From the NCBI RefSeq assembly GCF_017115045.1, contig NZ_JABXKK010000027.1, positions 1-46,675 of the forward strand: a stretch of 46,675 bases of DNA, written 5' to 3'. The number at the start of each line of letters is the position of its first letter. Position 1 is the stretch's first letter. Below are positions 16,985 through 26,509 of this stretch, piece by piece. This DNA is from Nostoc sp. NMS8 (GTDB taxonomy: Bacteria > Cyanobacteriota > Cyanobacteriia > Cyanobacteriales > Nostocaceae). Under the pieces are notes generated by a model. The model searched no databases and was not told the DNA's origin. It saw only the letters and a list, made by a program, of their open reading frames with translations. The position numbers and the translations under genes were made by a program.

Positions 16985-17920
16985 CTACTTAGCACTCAGC
17001 ACCCGTGACTCAGCACTCACTGAGTCACGTAGTGATAAAACTGTGAAAGCCACCAAAGTACCTAGCAAAGTAGCTCCTATAGCTTGGTGAGAGACGGTGA
17101 GAGGCTCGACTTGGAGGTGTAATTTGAAGGTGGCGAATCCCAACAAGATTTGTAAGGTCAACAACCCACCAGCCATATTTGCCAGTCGCCGCAAGGCTGG
17201 ATGTAGTGCTGGTGTCCGCCAACAGATAAATACCATTGCCAAGGTTGCCACTGTTGGCGGCACCAAACCAGCAATATGACTGTACATTACAGTACAAAGT
17301 TGAGAACCGCCGAGGCATTGGTGTAGCGCCCAGCGAGAGCCTACCAAAGCACCTAGAATACTTTGCAGGTAAACCAGAATAGCGGCAGTTAAACCAACCC
17401 AAGGCAACTTACCAACGGTTCCATTTCCCTGATAGGGTGTGAGTGCTGTGCCAATAATCAGCAGGGTGGTAAAAAACAATAGCGCCGTTCCTAAATGAGC
17501 GGTAACGATATCAAACCGCAACAATTCGGTAACGGTGAGTCCCCCTAAAATACCTTGAAAGACGATTAGAAATAGGGCAAATGTGGATGCCCAAGGCAGC
17601 CAAGAGGGTAAGAAACGACGACGCCACCAGGACAAACCGAAAAGTGCGATCGCGCTTACACCAATTAAAGCTGCATCCAATCTGTGAAACCACTCCAAAA
17701 ACACTTGGAGATTCATTTGCTTGGCTGGCACGAGTTCGCCATAGCATAAGGGCCAGTCTGGGCAAGCAAGTCCAGCATTCATGACGCGGGTGGCACTGCC
17801 TATGGCCATCAAAATTAAGGTGGCTATGCACATTTTCCACACCAAGCGCCGAATCATTTCTTTGGGCTTTTGCTGCTCAACTACCGCTTCATTTTGTTGT
17901 TGTAGGACAAATTCGCTCAT
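16985..17920 (-). CDS. ctaA: heme A synthase CtaA (COX15/CtaA family)
   Basis: The 311-aa protein oxidises the C8 methyl of heme O to give heme A for cytochrome oxidase. Family histidines are visible in EWFHRLDA, VTAHLGTALL, YSHIAGL and VSHQAIGATL, in a chain with about eight transmembrane helices. LACPDWPLCYG is the conserved cysteine loop. The last ~12 residues are written from the dispersed GACTCAGCACTCAG repeat, so the tail is not conserved sequence. The start is 404 bases from the divergent coxB. Confidence 0.95.
   Translation of the reverse strand: MSEFVLQQQNEAVVEQQKPKEMIRRLVWKMCIATLILMAIGSATRVMNAGLACPDWPLCYGELVPAKQMNLQVFLEWFHRLDAALIGVSAIALFGLSWWRRRFLPSWLPWASTFALFLIVFQGILGGLTVTELLRFDIVTAHLGTALLFFTTLLIIGTALTPYQGNGTVGKLPWVGLTAAILVYLQSILGALVGSRWALHQCLGGSQLCTVMYSHIAGLVPPTVATLAMVFICWRTPALHPALRRLANMAGGLLTLQILLGFATFKLHLQVEPLTVSHQAIGATLLGTLVAFTVLSLRDSVSAESRVLSAK
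17004..17029. repeat. hairpin in the 3' end of ctaA
   Basis: CGTGACTCAG (17004-17013) pairs with CTGAGTCACG (17020-17029) around a six-base loop. It lies inside the last codons of ctaA and is built from the same CACTCAGCAC repeat that precedes coxA at 19439-19465. Confidence 0.7.
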
Positions 17921-18324
17921 GAACGATACCTTCTGCCCGCTCTTGGTGGATCTCTTAAAATTTTCAATTTTCTTTTAGTGTCCCATCTCCACCCTAGCGT
18001 ATAGGCTATGGGTTTATAGATTAGCACTCACTTATACTTTGAATCACTCCAGCAAGGTTTTGCCTGAAGCTTTAGGTATTTTTCAAGATGTCAGAAATGG
18101 ATTAATCACAATTAATTTAAGCATTCTAAATTTTTCCTTAAACTTTTTCACTGATTTGCATCTATTTTTGGCGTTGTATGATAGTAAACTCATACTCAAA
18201 ATTACTAAAATAGCCAAAAAAATTAATAAAAATTTCAGACCTTTGTCCCCCATGTCTGACAGCCTAGACTACCTTAGTAAGTGAGTAGCTTCGAGATAAC
18301 ATAGTAAATTCAATTAAGTAAGCC
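17921..18324. promoter_or_regulatory. divergent control region between ctaA and coxB
   Basis: The 404-base AT-rich spacer should contain promoters for ctaA-ctaB and coxBAC. No clear operator, riboswitch or NtcA-type GTA-N8-TAC site was recognised. A TTG-initiated frame at 18039-18284 has no ribosome site or family resemblance and was not called. Confidence 0.4.
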
Positions 18325-19407
18325 GTGAAGATTCCAAGTTCCATCTGGACATTACTCATTGGCATCGTGCTAACGCTAGCCAGCTTTTGGTACGGTCAAA
18401 ATCACGGTCTGTTGCCAGCAGCAGCCACTGATGAAGCCGTCTTGGTGGATGGTCTGTTCAACGCGATGATGATCGTTTCTACAGGAATATTTCTGCTCGT
18501 TGAAGGTATTTTAATTTACTCTGCATTTAGATATCGTCAGCGTGCAGGTGACAATAAAGACGGCCCACCAGTTGAAGGCAATGTACCTCTAGAAATTCTC
18601 TGGACGGCGATCCCAGCAATTATCGTTATTGGTATTTCTGTTTACAGCTTTGATGTGTACAACGAAATCGGTGGCTTTGATCCCCATGCTATTCATGAAG
18701 CACCGATGAGTCAGGAGTCAATGGCAATGCCTGGAAGTGCAATCGCTGCAACTTTAAGCGATACTCCTCCTCGCACCGCACCCAACCTCAATCAAGAAAA
18801 ATCTGATGAGGCAATGCAAGATCCAGCTACGGCAGAAGTTCGTAATGCTGACCAAATTCCCCAACTGCGGAATGCCCCAGGTGTAGGTATTGTTGCTCCG
18901 ACAATTGGGGGAACTCCTGATAAAGCAGGTAAACCAGCTGAATTACAAGTCAACGTCACTGGTCTACAATATGCCTGGATTTTCACCTATCCTGAAACTG
19001 GTATAACTACAGGTGAAATGCACGTCCCCATCGGGCGAGAAGTGCAAATCAGTATGACCGCCAACGATGTCATCCACGCCTTTTGGGTTCCAGAATTCCG
19101 CCTGAAACAAGATGCAATTCCAGGTAGGCAAAGCGAGATTCGCTTCACCCCCCAAAAAGCAGGCGATTATACCCTGATCTGTGCTGAACTTTGTGGCCCC
19201 TACCACGGTGCAATGAGAGCGCCAGTAGTCGTTGAGCCACAAGAAGCCTTTGATAAATGGGTGCAAGAACAGCTAGTTGCCAGCAAAGAAACACTAAATC
19301 AAGCGATCGCTGTTAACCCTGCCGATCTATCCCCAAATGAATTTCTTGCTCCTTACACTAAGGACATGGGAATTAAGCCAGAAATCCTCCATCAAGTTCA
19401 CCATTAG
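18325..19407 (+). CDS. coxB: cytochrome c oxidase subunit II (CoxB/CtaC)
   Basis: The 360-aa subunit has two N-terminal membrane helices and a periplasmic cupredoxin domain. CuA ligands are His251 (VIHAFWVPEF), Cys286, Glu288, Cys290 (CAELCGPYHGAM), His294 and Met297. Between helix 2 and the CuA domain is a long linker (about residues 115-210) rich in Pro, Asp and Ala, longer than in mitochondrial proteins. The GTG start at 18325 gives the helix MKIPSSIWTLLIGIVLT; there is no strong ribosome site. It accepts electrons from cytochrome c6 or plastocyanin. First gene of coxBAC. Confidence 0.95.
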   Translation: MKIPSSIWTLLIGIVLTLASFWYGQNHGLLPAAATDEAVLVDGLFNAMMIVSTGIFLLVEGILIYSAFRYRQRAGDNKDGPPVEGNVPLEILWTAIPAIIVIGISVYSFDVYNEIGGFDPHAIHEAPMSQESMAMPGSAIAATLSDTPPRTAPNLNQEKSDEAMQDPATAEVRNADQIPQLRNAPGVGIVAPTIGGTPDKAGKPAELQVNVTGLQYAWIFTYPETGITTGEMHVPIGREVQISMTANDVIHAFWVPEFRLKQDAIPGRQSEIRFTPQKAGDYTLICAELCGPYHGAMRAPVVVEPQEAFDKWVQEQLVASKETLNQAIAVNPADLSPNEFLAPYTKDMGIKPEILHQVHH

Positions 19408-19438
19408 TCAATAGTCCACCTCAAAAGTTTAATAAATA

Positions 19439-19465
19439 AGCACTCAGGACTCAGCACTCAGCACT
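19439..19465 (+). repeat. CACTCAGCAC-type repeat just before coxA
   Basis: A short unit related to CACTCAGGACTCAG repeats, ending three bases before the coxA ATG. The same motif forms the end of ctaA (16991-17022). Its position replaces the usual ribosome-binding site. Confidence 0.6.
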
Positions 19466-19468
19466 TTT

Positions 19469-21205
19469 ATGACACAAGCTCAGTTGCAAGAAACTGCCAA
19501 TATCCCTGCCCTTCTTGAGGAACCAGGGGTCAGAAAATGGCAAGACTTCTTTGGCTTTCAAACCGACCATAAGGTGATTGGGATTCAATACCTAGTCACT
19601 TCATTTATTTTTTACTGCATTGGCGGCGTAATGGCTGACTTGGTTCGCACAGAACTGCGAACTCCAGAGGTAGATTTTGTTACCCCAGAAGTCTACAACA
19701 GTCTGTTTACACTGCACGCCACGATCATGATTTTTTTGTGGATTGTGCCAACCGGGGCAGGGTTTGCTAATTATCTAATTCCCCTGATGATTGGGGCAAA
19801 AGATATGGCATTTCCTCGGCTGAATGCTGTTGCCTTTTGGATGATCCCGCCTGCGGGTATATTGCTGATCGCCAGTTTAGCGGTAGGCGATGCACCGGAT
19901 GCAGGTTGGACTTCCTACCCTCCCCTGAGTTTGGTAACAGGACAAGTGGGGCAAGGCATTTGGATTATGAGTGTCTTGCTGCTGGGTACATCATCTATTT
20001 TGGGGGCGATAAATTTCCTGGTAACATTGATCAAGATGCGTATCCCCAGCATGGACATACACAAAATGCCCTTGTTCTGCTGGGCAATGTTCGCCACTTC
20101 GGCACTGGTTTTGGTATCAACCCCAGTCTTAGCAGCAGGTCTGATTCTGCTTTCCTTTGATTTAATTGCCGGGACAACATTTTTTAACCCAACTGGCGGT
20201 GGCGACCCAGTAGTATACCAGCACATGTTCTGGTTTTACTCCCACCCAGCCGTTTACATCATGATTTTGCCCTTCTTTGGCGCAATTTCAGAAATTATCC
20301 CCATCCATTCCCGTAAGCCGATTTTTGGCTATAAAGCGATCGCTTATTCGTCTCTTGCAATCAGCTTTTTGGGGCTAATTGTTTGGGCGCACCACATGTT
20401 TACCAGTGGTATCCCCGGTTGGTTGCGGATGTTTTTTATGATCACCACTATGATCATTGCCGTACCTACAGGAATTAAAATATTTAGCTGGTTAGCCACC
20501 ATGTGGGGTGGAAAAATCCGGCTTAACAGTGCCATGCTATTTGCCATCGGCTTTGTTGGCACTTTTGTAATCGGTGGGATTAGTGGCGTGATGTTGGCAG
20601 CAGTGCCCTTTGATATTCACGTTCACGATACTTATTTTGTGGTTGCCCACCTGCACTATGTCCTCTTTGGCGGTAGCGTGTTAGGGATTTTTGCTGGTAT
20701 TTACCACTGGTTCCCGAAAATAACGGGACGGATGGTAAATGAATTTTGGGGTAAGGTTCACTTTGCCTTGACTATTGTCGGTCTAAACATGACCTTCTTA
20801 CCTATGCACAAACTGGGTTTAATGGGCATGAATCGCCGTATCGCCCAATATGACCCCAAATTCACCACGCTGAACGAAATCTGCACTTATGGTTCTTACA
20901 TCCTGGCAATTTCGACATTCCCCTTCATCATCAATGTGATTTGGAGTTGGTTGTACGGCGAGAAAGCTGGCAATAATCCTTGGAGGGCACTTACCTTAGA
21001 GTGGATGACAACCTCACCACCTGCAATCGAAAATTTCGATCAAACTCCAGTACTGGCTACAGGCCCCTACGACTACGGTTTGGAAAATGCTAGTGAAGGT
21101 GTACCCTTATCTGATCCCAATCCATTATTATCTGGTGGCCCCAATTCAGTATTAAGAGCAGAACCCGACCCAGCGGTTGCTGCCAATCCCGAAGACCGGA
21201 AATAA
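19469..21205 (+). CDS. coxA: cytochrome c oxidase subunit I (CoxA/CtaD)
   Basis: The 578-aa catalytic subunit has twelve transmembrane helices with heme a and heme a3-CuB. Ligands: His83 (FTLHATIM), His259 with cross-linking Tyr263 (YSHPAVY), His308-His309 (AHHMF), and His394/His396 (VAHLHYV). The proton-channel glutamate of HPEVY is absent and Tyr257-Ser258 precede the His. This is the YSHPxVY signature of A2-type heme-copper oxidases. The hydrophilic C-terminal ~50 residues are a low-complexity extension. It lies 61 bases after coxB and is cotranscribed. Confidence 0.96.
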   Translation: MTQAQLQETANIPALLEEPGVRKWQDFFGFQTDHKVIGIQYLVTSFIFYCIGGVMADLVRTELRTPEVDFVTPEVYNSLFTLHATIMIFLWIVPTGAGFANYLIPLMIGAKDMAFPRLNAVAFWMIPPAGILLIASLAVGDAPDAGWTSYPPLSLVTGQVGQGIWIMSVLLLGTSSILGAINFLVTLIKMRIPSMDIHKMPLFCWAMFATSALVLVSTPVLAAGLILLSFDLIAGTTFFNPTGGGDPVVYQHMFWFYSHPAVYIMILPFFGAISEIIPIHSRKPIFGYKAIAYSSLAISFLGLIVWAHHMFTSGIPGWLRMFFMITTMIIAVPTGIKIFSWLATMWGGKIRLNSAMLFAIGFVGTFVIGGISGVMLAAVPFDIHVHDTYFVVAHLHYVLFGGSVLGIFAGIYHWFPKITGRMVNEFWGKVHFALTIVGLNMTFLPMHKLGLMGMNRRIAQYDPKFTTLNEICTYGSYILAISTFPFIINVIWSWLYGEKAGNNPWRALTLEWMTTSPPAIENFDQTPVLATGPYDYGLENASEGVPLSDPNPLLSGGPNSVLRAEPDPAVAANPEDRK

Positions 21206-21310
21206 ACAGGGGACTGGTGACTAGGAAATAAATTCAAACAAAATACTATTTTCCAATACCCAGTTCCCAATACCCAATCCCCAATCCCCAATCCCCACTT
21301 ATCAAAATTC

Positions 21311-21937
21311 ATGCAAAGTCAAACTATTGACCCAGCTAAAACGGAACTGAATCATCACCACGCGGCGGAAGCGTCCGTCAGTCATCATGAAGAACATCCA
21401 GACCATCGCCTGTTTGGGCTAATTGTTTTCCTGATTGCTGAAGGGATGATTTTTATGGGACTGTTCGGAGCCTATTTGGCTTTCCGTGCGACCTTACCTG
21501 TGTGGCCGCCAGCAGGTACCCCAGAATTAGAACTATTGCTACCTGGAGTTAACACCATCAATCTAATTTCTAGTAGTTTTGTCATGCACAATGCCGACAC
21601 TGCTGTTAAAAAGAACGATATACGGGGTGCGCGAATCTGGTTAGCAATTACCGCTGCAATGGGTGCTATTTTCTTAGTGGGTCAAGTATATGAATATACC
21701 CATTTAGAATTTGGTTTAACTACCAATTTATTTGCCAGTGCATTCTACGTTTTGACTGGTTTCCACGGATTGCACGTTACTATCGGTGTTTTGGCAATTG
21801 TTGCTGTGTTGTGGCGATCGCGCGTTCCGGGTCACTACAGTAACGAAAAGCACTTTGGCATTGAAGCAGCCGAAATCTACTGGCACTTCGTTGACGTAAT
21901 TTGGATTATTTTGTTCGGATTACTGTATCTACTGTGA
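21311..21937 (+). CDS. coxC: cytochrome c oxidase subunit III (CoxC/CtaE)
   Basis: The 208-aa subunit has five predicted membrane helices preceded by a His-rich cytosolic tail (NHHHAAEASVSHHEEHPDH). Family landmarks are FGAYLAFRATLP, VYEYTHLEFG, LTGFHGLHVTIGV and EAAEIYWHFVDVIWI. It stabilises subunit I and takes no direct part in electron transfer. It ends the coxBAC operon, with a hairpin terminator 40 bases downstream. The length matches the short bacterial form. Confidence 0.95.
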   Translation: MQSQTIDPAKTELNHHHAAEASVSHHEEHPDHRLFGLIVFLIAEGMIFMGLFGAYLAFRATLPVWPPAGTPELELLLPGVNTINLISSSFVMHNADTAVKKNDIRGARIWLAITAAMGAIFLVGQVYEYTHLEFGLTTNLFASAFYVLTGFHGLHVTIGVLAIVAVLWRSRVPGHYSNEKHFGIEAAEIYWHFVDVIWIILFGLLYLL

Positions 21938-21976
21938 GTATTAATTAATTAGTTGTTCAATCCACGCTGACAACAT

Positions 21977-21999
21977 AGCTCCCTGGTGGGGGCTTTTTT
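21977..21999 (+). terminator. rho-independent terminator of coxBAC
   Basis: AGCTCCC pairs with GGGGGCT (one G-U) around a TGGT loop and is followed by six T residues. It lies 40 bases after the coxC stop. Confidence 0.8.
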
Positions 22000-22714
22000 A
22001 TTTCATATAAAAATTAATTTTTTATCCTTAACCATACTCAGTGCTGAAAGGAAGAAGGAATATCGATAAATAAATTTAGGGGATTTAACAAAGACGCTGT
22101 ATTTCTTCCGCTACCAACTAAAAAGTAGGAAAAGTTGGATAGGTAGGATATTTGATAGAAAATATTGAACAACCAGTTAAAATGCTGTAACTTGATATCC
22201 AAAGGATGAAGTTCGCAAAGTTATGCGGATTTCGTTGAAGGAGACTTATTGTAGAGACGCGATAAATCGCGTCTTCAAAGACCAATAATTGCTATTTTTT
22301 AGTTTTGTCGAACTCAGGTTGATATGACAAAGCGATCACCTTTAGTAATGATGAAAATCTGGTAACAAAATTGTGGCGCACACTGTAAGTGTATTTGTGC
22401 TTTAAATTCAAATTTCCCGGGATTTGTTCAGTAATAAGACTGATAAGTTAAAATAAATAAGCTTCATGACTCCTGGATATTCCTTCTGCCCACAGTCCTA
22501 AATACTGTGGATTAGTGTTAGATTTACTTAAGTGACAAGATTACAGACTACTCCAAAAATAAATTTTATATTAAAATACCTATAAAGGTGTTGAATAAAC
22601 CAATCAAGCGGCTAACGATCAAACAGATCCAAAGTATCGATCGTCTAATCAGATGAATGCCTTCAATACTAGTAAATCTAGCCGTAGGTATTCATAACCT
22701 CACTCAAGCTCTGA
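22000..22714. other. 715-bp spacer upstream of the kinase gene
   Basis: Apart from a perfect hairpin AGACGCGAT/ATCGCGTCT (22254-22273), which belongs to the dispersed GACGCGATAAATCGCGTC repeats, I see nothing coding. The sequence is AT-rich. The last ~120 bases must contain the kinase promoter. Confidence 0.4.
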
Positions 22715-24001
22715 ATGGTCAGTAAATTAAAAAGTAGTATACGCCACATGAGCCAGAACCCTTTAGTTAGAAAAACACTCCGAAGTCGCTTTGAGACTGT
22801 CAAACTGATGGGAAGCGGAGTATCTGGTAGTACTTACTTGTTAGGAGGTGCTACACGTAATAGATATAAATACTCTATCGCCAAAAAAATACTTCGGAAT
22901 CGCTTTGAGATTGTCAAACACTTAGGAAGTGGAGGCTCTGGTGATACCTACTTAGCTGTTGACTTGGATTTACCAGGACAACCCCATTGTGTCGTCAAAC
23001 ATTTCCACCCAAAAGATTCCAATCCTGCTGTTCTACCCATTGCTAAAAAGCTATTTGCTCGGGAAGCAGAAGTTTTATACCAACTAGGCAACAACCACGA
23101 TCAAATACCGAGACTGTTTGCCCATTTTGATGAAGATGGAGATTTTTATTTAGTCCAGGAATTTATTGATGGTCATGCATTGACTCAAGAAATTATACCA
23201 GGTCAGCGTCTTAGTGAAAATGCAGTCTTAAGTTTATTAAAAGACATCCTGGAAGTGCTGGCCTTCGTCCACGAACACAATATTATTCACCGAGATATTA
23301 AGCCTCAAAACTTAATGCGGCGCTACTCCGATCAGAAGATTGTGCTAATTGACTTTGGGAGTATTAAGAAAATTGGTGCTTTGGGAGCAGGCTTAACAAT
23401 TGCTGTTGGAACTCCTGGTTATATGCCAAGCGAACAGGCTAAGGGAAAGCCAAAACTTTGCAGCGATATCTATGCAGTAGGGATGATTGCCATTCAAGCT
23501 TTAACAGGTTTGATACCTGAGCAATTACCAGAAGATCCCAATACTGGAGAAGTTATCTGGCGCGATAAAGTACAGGTAAGTGAGGCTCTAGCAAATATTT
23601 TAGATACAATGATTTGCGATCGGTACAACCAGCGTTATCAGTCTGCTACAGAAGCTTTGCAAGCGCTTAATTCTGCTCTGCTGTCATCACAATCTTTACA
23701 ATCTGCTGGCATCAACCAAAACGCTGATGATAGCTATTGGCTAACTTATAGAAACTTTATTTTGCTGCTAGGTATAGGTCTTGGTGCCGCCACTAGTTTG
23801 ATAGTAATAGTTTTAATCTATACATTTATTCATACGGGGACATCCCTTCCGAACCAACCTACTCAATTAAAGAGATTTCTAGAAAAATTTGTTGAGTTAC
23901 CGTTAAATAATACGAATATCCTAATAGACAAATCAGCAGCTAACAGAGGAGTTTGTCAAAACAATTGCACCATTGCAAAGACTGAAAAAGAGCAAATTTA
24001 G
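22715..24001 (+). CDS. membrane Ser/Thr protein kinase with duplicated glycine loop
   Basis: The 428-aa chain has an intact kinase domain: glycine loop GSGGSGDTY, Lys95 (VVKHF), HRDIKPQN at 192-199, DFG at 213-215 and GTPGYMPSEQ. A second copy of the glycine-loop segment lies 38 residues upstream (RFETVKLMGSGVSGSTY, mirrored by RFEIVKHLGSGGSGDTY). A membrane helix at about 347-372 is followed by a ~55-residue tail that would face the periplasm and contains two cysteines. It is followed by a PstS-like gene on the same strand, which may supply its signal. The ATG at 22715 was taken; starting later would remove the duplicated loop. Confidence 0.88.
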   Translation: MVSKLKSSIRHMSQNPLVRKTLRSRFETVKLMGSGVSGSTYLLGGATRNRYKYSIAKKILRNRFEIVKHLGSGGSGDTYLAVDLDLPGQPHCVVKHFHPKDSNPAVLPIAKKLFAREAEVLYQLGNNHDQIPRLFAHFDEDGDFYLVQEFIDGHALTQEIIPGQRLSENAVLSLLKDILEVLAFVHEHNIIHRDIKPQNLMRRYSDQKIVLIDFGSIKKIGALGAGLTIAVGTPGYMPSEQAKGKPKLCSDIYAVGMIAIQALTGLIPEQLPEDPNTGEVIWRDKVQVSEALANILDTMICDRYNQRYQSATEALQALNSALLSSQSLQSAGINQNADDSYWLTYRNFILLLGIGLGAATSLIVIVLIYTFIHTGTSLPNQPTQLKRFLEKFVELPLNNTNILIDKSAANRGVCQNNCTIAKTEKEQI

Positions 24002-24186
24002 TCTCATCACATTAGAAAGAGTTAACCATCTAGTAGCAATCTTGAAGAAGAATTATGTTTGATAAAACTAGATATTAACTATTTATGAAAGATTTATTTT
24101 AAATCTAAATATTTAAAGATCACTGTAGAGTAAATACTTAAGTATTCCTGTAAGATAAATACAATAAACAATATTAAATTAAAAAA

Positions 24187-25266
24187 ATGGACAATACAAA
24201 TCAAAAAAAAGCTTTAATTAATGCTGAAATCGGACTATTTCTCAGAGGTTTGATTATTGGTAAAGTGCTGACACTTATGGTTATTGGCGGATTGCTTTGG
24301 TGGTTACTGAAGCCGAATTTATCATCCCGCAGTAGCGCTGATTCTTCCTCCAATCAAAGTTTAAAAGCCGTTTCTAATAATGCATCCACTTTTGGGACAG
24401 TTGATAATGTCCCCACTGCTTCATTCAATTATGGAGGTAGTACAGCTTGGGCATCTATCCGGCAATTAGTAGATTCTCAGATCCAGAGCGATCGCCCCGA
24501 ACTACAATTACGCTATGTAAACCCTATTAATGGTAGCCCTGGTTCTAGCTCAGGTATTCGGATGTTGCTGGATGGGAAACTAGACTTTGCTCAGTCCTCC
24601 CGTCCTCTTACAGATGAAGAACAAGCTATGGCAAAAGAGCGAGGCTTCACCCTTGAGCAACGTCAGATTGGTATGGATGGGGTAGCAGTGGTAGTCAATC
24701 CATCACTCAAGATATCGGGTTTAACTGTTGAGCAATTGCAGCAAATTTATTTGGGGCAAATTACCAACTGGAATCAAGTAGGCGGGCCAAACCTAGCCAT
24801 CACAGCTTTTTCTCAACGACCAGAGGATGCAGATACAGTAATATTCCCTAGTAACAGCAACTTGAAGGGGCAAGCACTTGGCTCCAATGTGCAGTATGTC
24901 TACTCGACTACAGATGCAGTGCGCCAACTCAGTAAAAACCCTGGTGGTGTGTATTACGCTTCGGCTCGTTCAGTAGTCTTTCAATGTAGTGTGAAGGCTT
25001 TGCCATTAGGTAGCACTTCTGGTCAGTTAATTCCCCCTTATCGGGAGCCGATGGTGTCGCCTGAGCAGTGTCCACGTCAGCGCAACCAGCTAAATACTCA
25101 GGCGATCAAAAATGGCAGCTATCCTATAATTGCTAATTTGTTTGTGATTATTAAGCAGAATAAAGGTCGAGAACAGCAGATTGGGGATGCATACACCAAA
25201 CTTTTATTAACTGACCAGGGGCAAAGGGCAATTGAGCAAGCTGGTTTTGTCGGGGTTCGTCAGTAG
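24187..25266 (+). CDS. membrane-anchored PstS-like phosphate-binding protein
   Basis: The 359-aa product has one N-terminal membrane helix (about 20-43, GLIIGKVLTLMVIGGLLWWL) without a lipobox or clear cleavage site. A PBP-like domain of the PstS/SphX type follows. FNYGGSTAWASIRQLV and SPGSSSGIRMLLDGKLDFAQ carry the Ser/Thr/Gly-rich anion-binding loops, with LTVEQLQQIYLGQITNWNQV later. It would bind phosphate or a similar anion in the periplasm. No pstC, pstA or pstB is adjacent. The neighbour 185 bases upstream is a membrane kinase, so a sensing rather than transport role is plausible. That is inference. Confidence 0.85.
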   Translation: MDNTNQKKALINAEIGLFLRGLIIGKVLTLMVIGGLLWWLLKPNLSSRSSADSSSNQSLKAVSNNASTFGTVDNVPTASFNYGGSTAWASIRQLVDSQIQSDRPELQLRYVNPINGSPGSSSGIRMLLDGKLDFAQSSRPLTDEEQAMAKERGFTLEQRQIGMDGVAVVVNPSLKISGLTVEQLQQIYLGQITNWNQVGGPNLAITAFSQRPEDADTVIFPSNSNLKGQALGSNVQYVYSTTDAVRQLSKNPGGVYYASARSVVFQCSVKALPLGSTSGQLIPPYREPMVSPEQCPRQRNQLNTQAIKNGSYPIIANLFVIIKQNKGREQQIGDAYTKLLLTDQGQRAIEQAGFVGVRQ

Positions 25267-25327
25267 ATTTGACGGTGTTAGTTATTGTTGAGTGCGATCG
25301 CGTGAGGCATTTTGGCCTGTAATTAGA

Positions 25328-26125
25328 CTACAATCGCTGGGCTACGTACAAAGTAGTTAAGTAACCTTTGGTAATGTGACCATTGAATTTAGTATTAATT
25401 AACTCAGTGATCGCATCGAAAAAATGCGCCCTTTTAATGTTATCCAAACTTAGATGCCCAGAGTAGGTATTTAATAGGTTGAGATATGTCGCAGTATCAT
25501 ATTCTGCATCCCATCGATAAGAGCGATATGTCACTTCACCAAAGAGGCCTGTTTGCTCAATTTCGCACATTTTAGTAGGTACTTCATGCTCAGGATGAAG
25601 AAGCTTGTCATCCTTAAATATTTCAGGAACCAAGCGGCGATATAACTCCTGCACTTCCTCAAAGAAGCCATTACTAGCATCACTGTGTACGTGTTCATTC
25701 CAAAATAGCGCGATCGCTCCTCCAGGACTGAGCGCTTGCACAGTTTTTTCGTAGGCAATTGTGGGATCGAGCCAATGAAAAGCAGTCGCCGCAATCACTA
25801 AGTTAAAAGCATTCTTTTCTACTGGCCAATCCTCAAAAGCTCCAATACGAACTTCTACTTGCGGATAAGTAGCCAGTTTTTGTTGGGCAACTAAACCGAG
25901 ATTTTCACCTAGCTCAATACAAAGGATACGATAACCTCGACGCGCAAAAGTTATAGTTGCCTGACCAGTACCACAACCAATCTCTAATATCCTTCCTTGT
26001 GGAGTTATTCCTGATAGAGACACCACATCGTCAAAAAGCGCCTTTGGATATCCTGGGCGTACCCGATCGTACAGCAGCGCTACCTGATTAAAAGTAGTTC
26101 TTAACTGACTTCTCTCATCCGTCAT
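25328..26125 (-). CDS. class I SAM-dependent methyltransferase
   Basis: Motif I is ILEIGCGTGQATITFARRG, followed by an acidic CIELGENL and a motif IV-like LVIAATAFHWLDP, typical of Methyltransf_11/25 enzymes. The open frame reaches an ATG at 26164. The ATG at 26125 gives the usual MTDERSQLRTTFNQVALLYD beginning and about 265 aa, and is preferred. The AT-rich codons between the two starts do not resemble the family. The acceptor substrate is unknown. Monocistronic; it converges on the PstS-like gene. Confidence 0.85.
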   Translation of the reverse strand: MTDERSQLRTTFNQVALLYDRVRPGYPKALFDDVVSLSGITPQGRILEIGCGTGQATITFARRGYRILCIELGENLGLVAQQKLATYPQVEVRIGAFEDWPVEKNAFNLVIAATAFHWLDPTIAYEKTVQALSPGGAIALFWNEHVHSDASNGFFEEVQELYRRLVPEIFKDDKLLHPEHEVPTKMCEIEQTGLFGEVTYRSYRWDAEYDTATYLNLLNTYSGHLSLDNIKRAHFFDAITELINTKFNGHITKGYLTTLYVAQRL

Positions 26126-26509
26126 AGTGTTTATGTACCACACCAGATTGTAATTATATAGCATCAGGATTTATACTTGATAATTTCTAAACTTCCTGGC
26201 TTACTGCTACAAGTAGAAAAAGTTTTTTAGACTGAAAGCCCCTTCCTTATTCGATTTCGGAAATACTTACTAGGACAATGGGCAATCTTTGGAAAAGTCA
26301 TCAACAAGCCGTAACTAACCTCAATACACTAGCAAGATCCGACTTTTCCCGACCTTTTCTCACCGCCAAACTTTATATCAGGCAGTAGAGTATTTATATA
26401 AGTATTTCTAGAAGAAGCTTAGACAATAATTAAACGCGTGCAGTAAAGCGATCGCAAGCAAATTAATCATTATCTAAGATTTACAACATAATCACATAGG
26501 AAGATAAAT
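26126..26509. other. spacer upstream of the cell-wall hydrolase gene
   Basis: No gene is supported here. The stretch should contain divergent promoters for the methyltransferase and the hydrolase. AGGAAG at 26498-26503, six bases before the ATG at 26510, is a good ribosome-binding site. Confidence 0.4.

Noticed and set aside
17511..17840. 109-aa frame on the minus strand inside ctaA
   Set aside because: It overlaps the strongly supported ctaA in another frame and has no domain.
18039..18284. 81-aa coding region upstream of coxB
   Set aside because: TTG start, no ribosome site, AT-driven composition and no family resemblance; it lies in the divergent promoter region.
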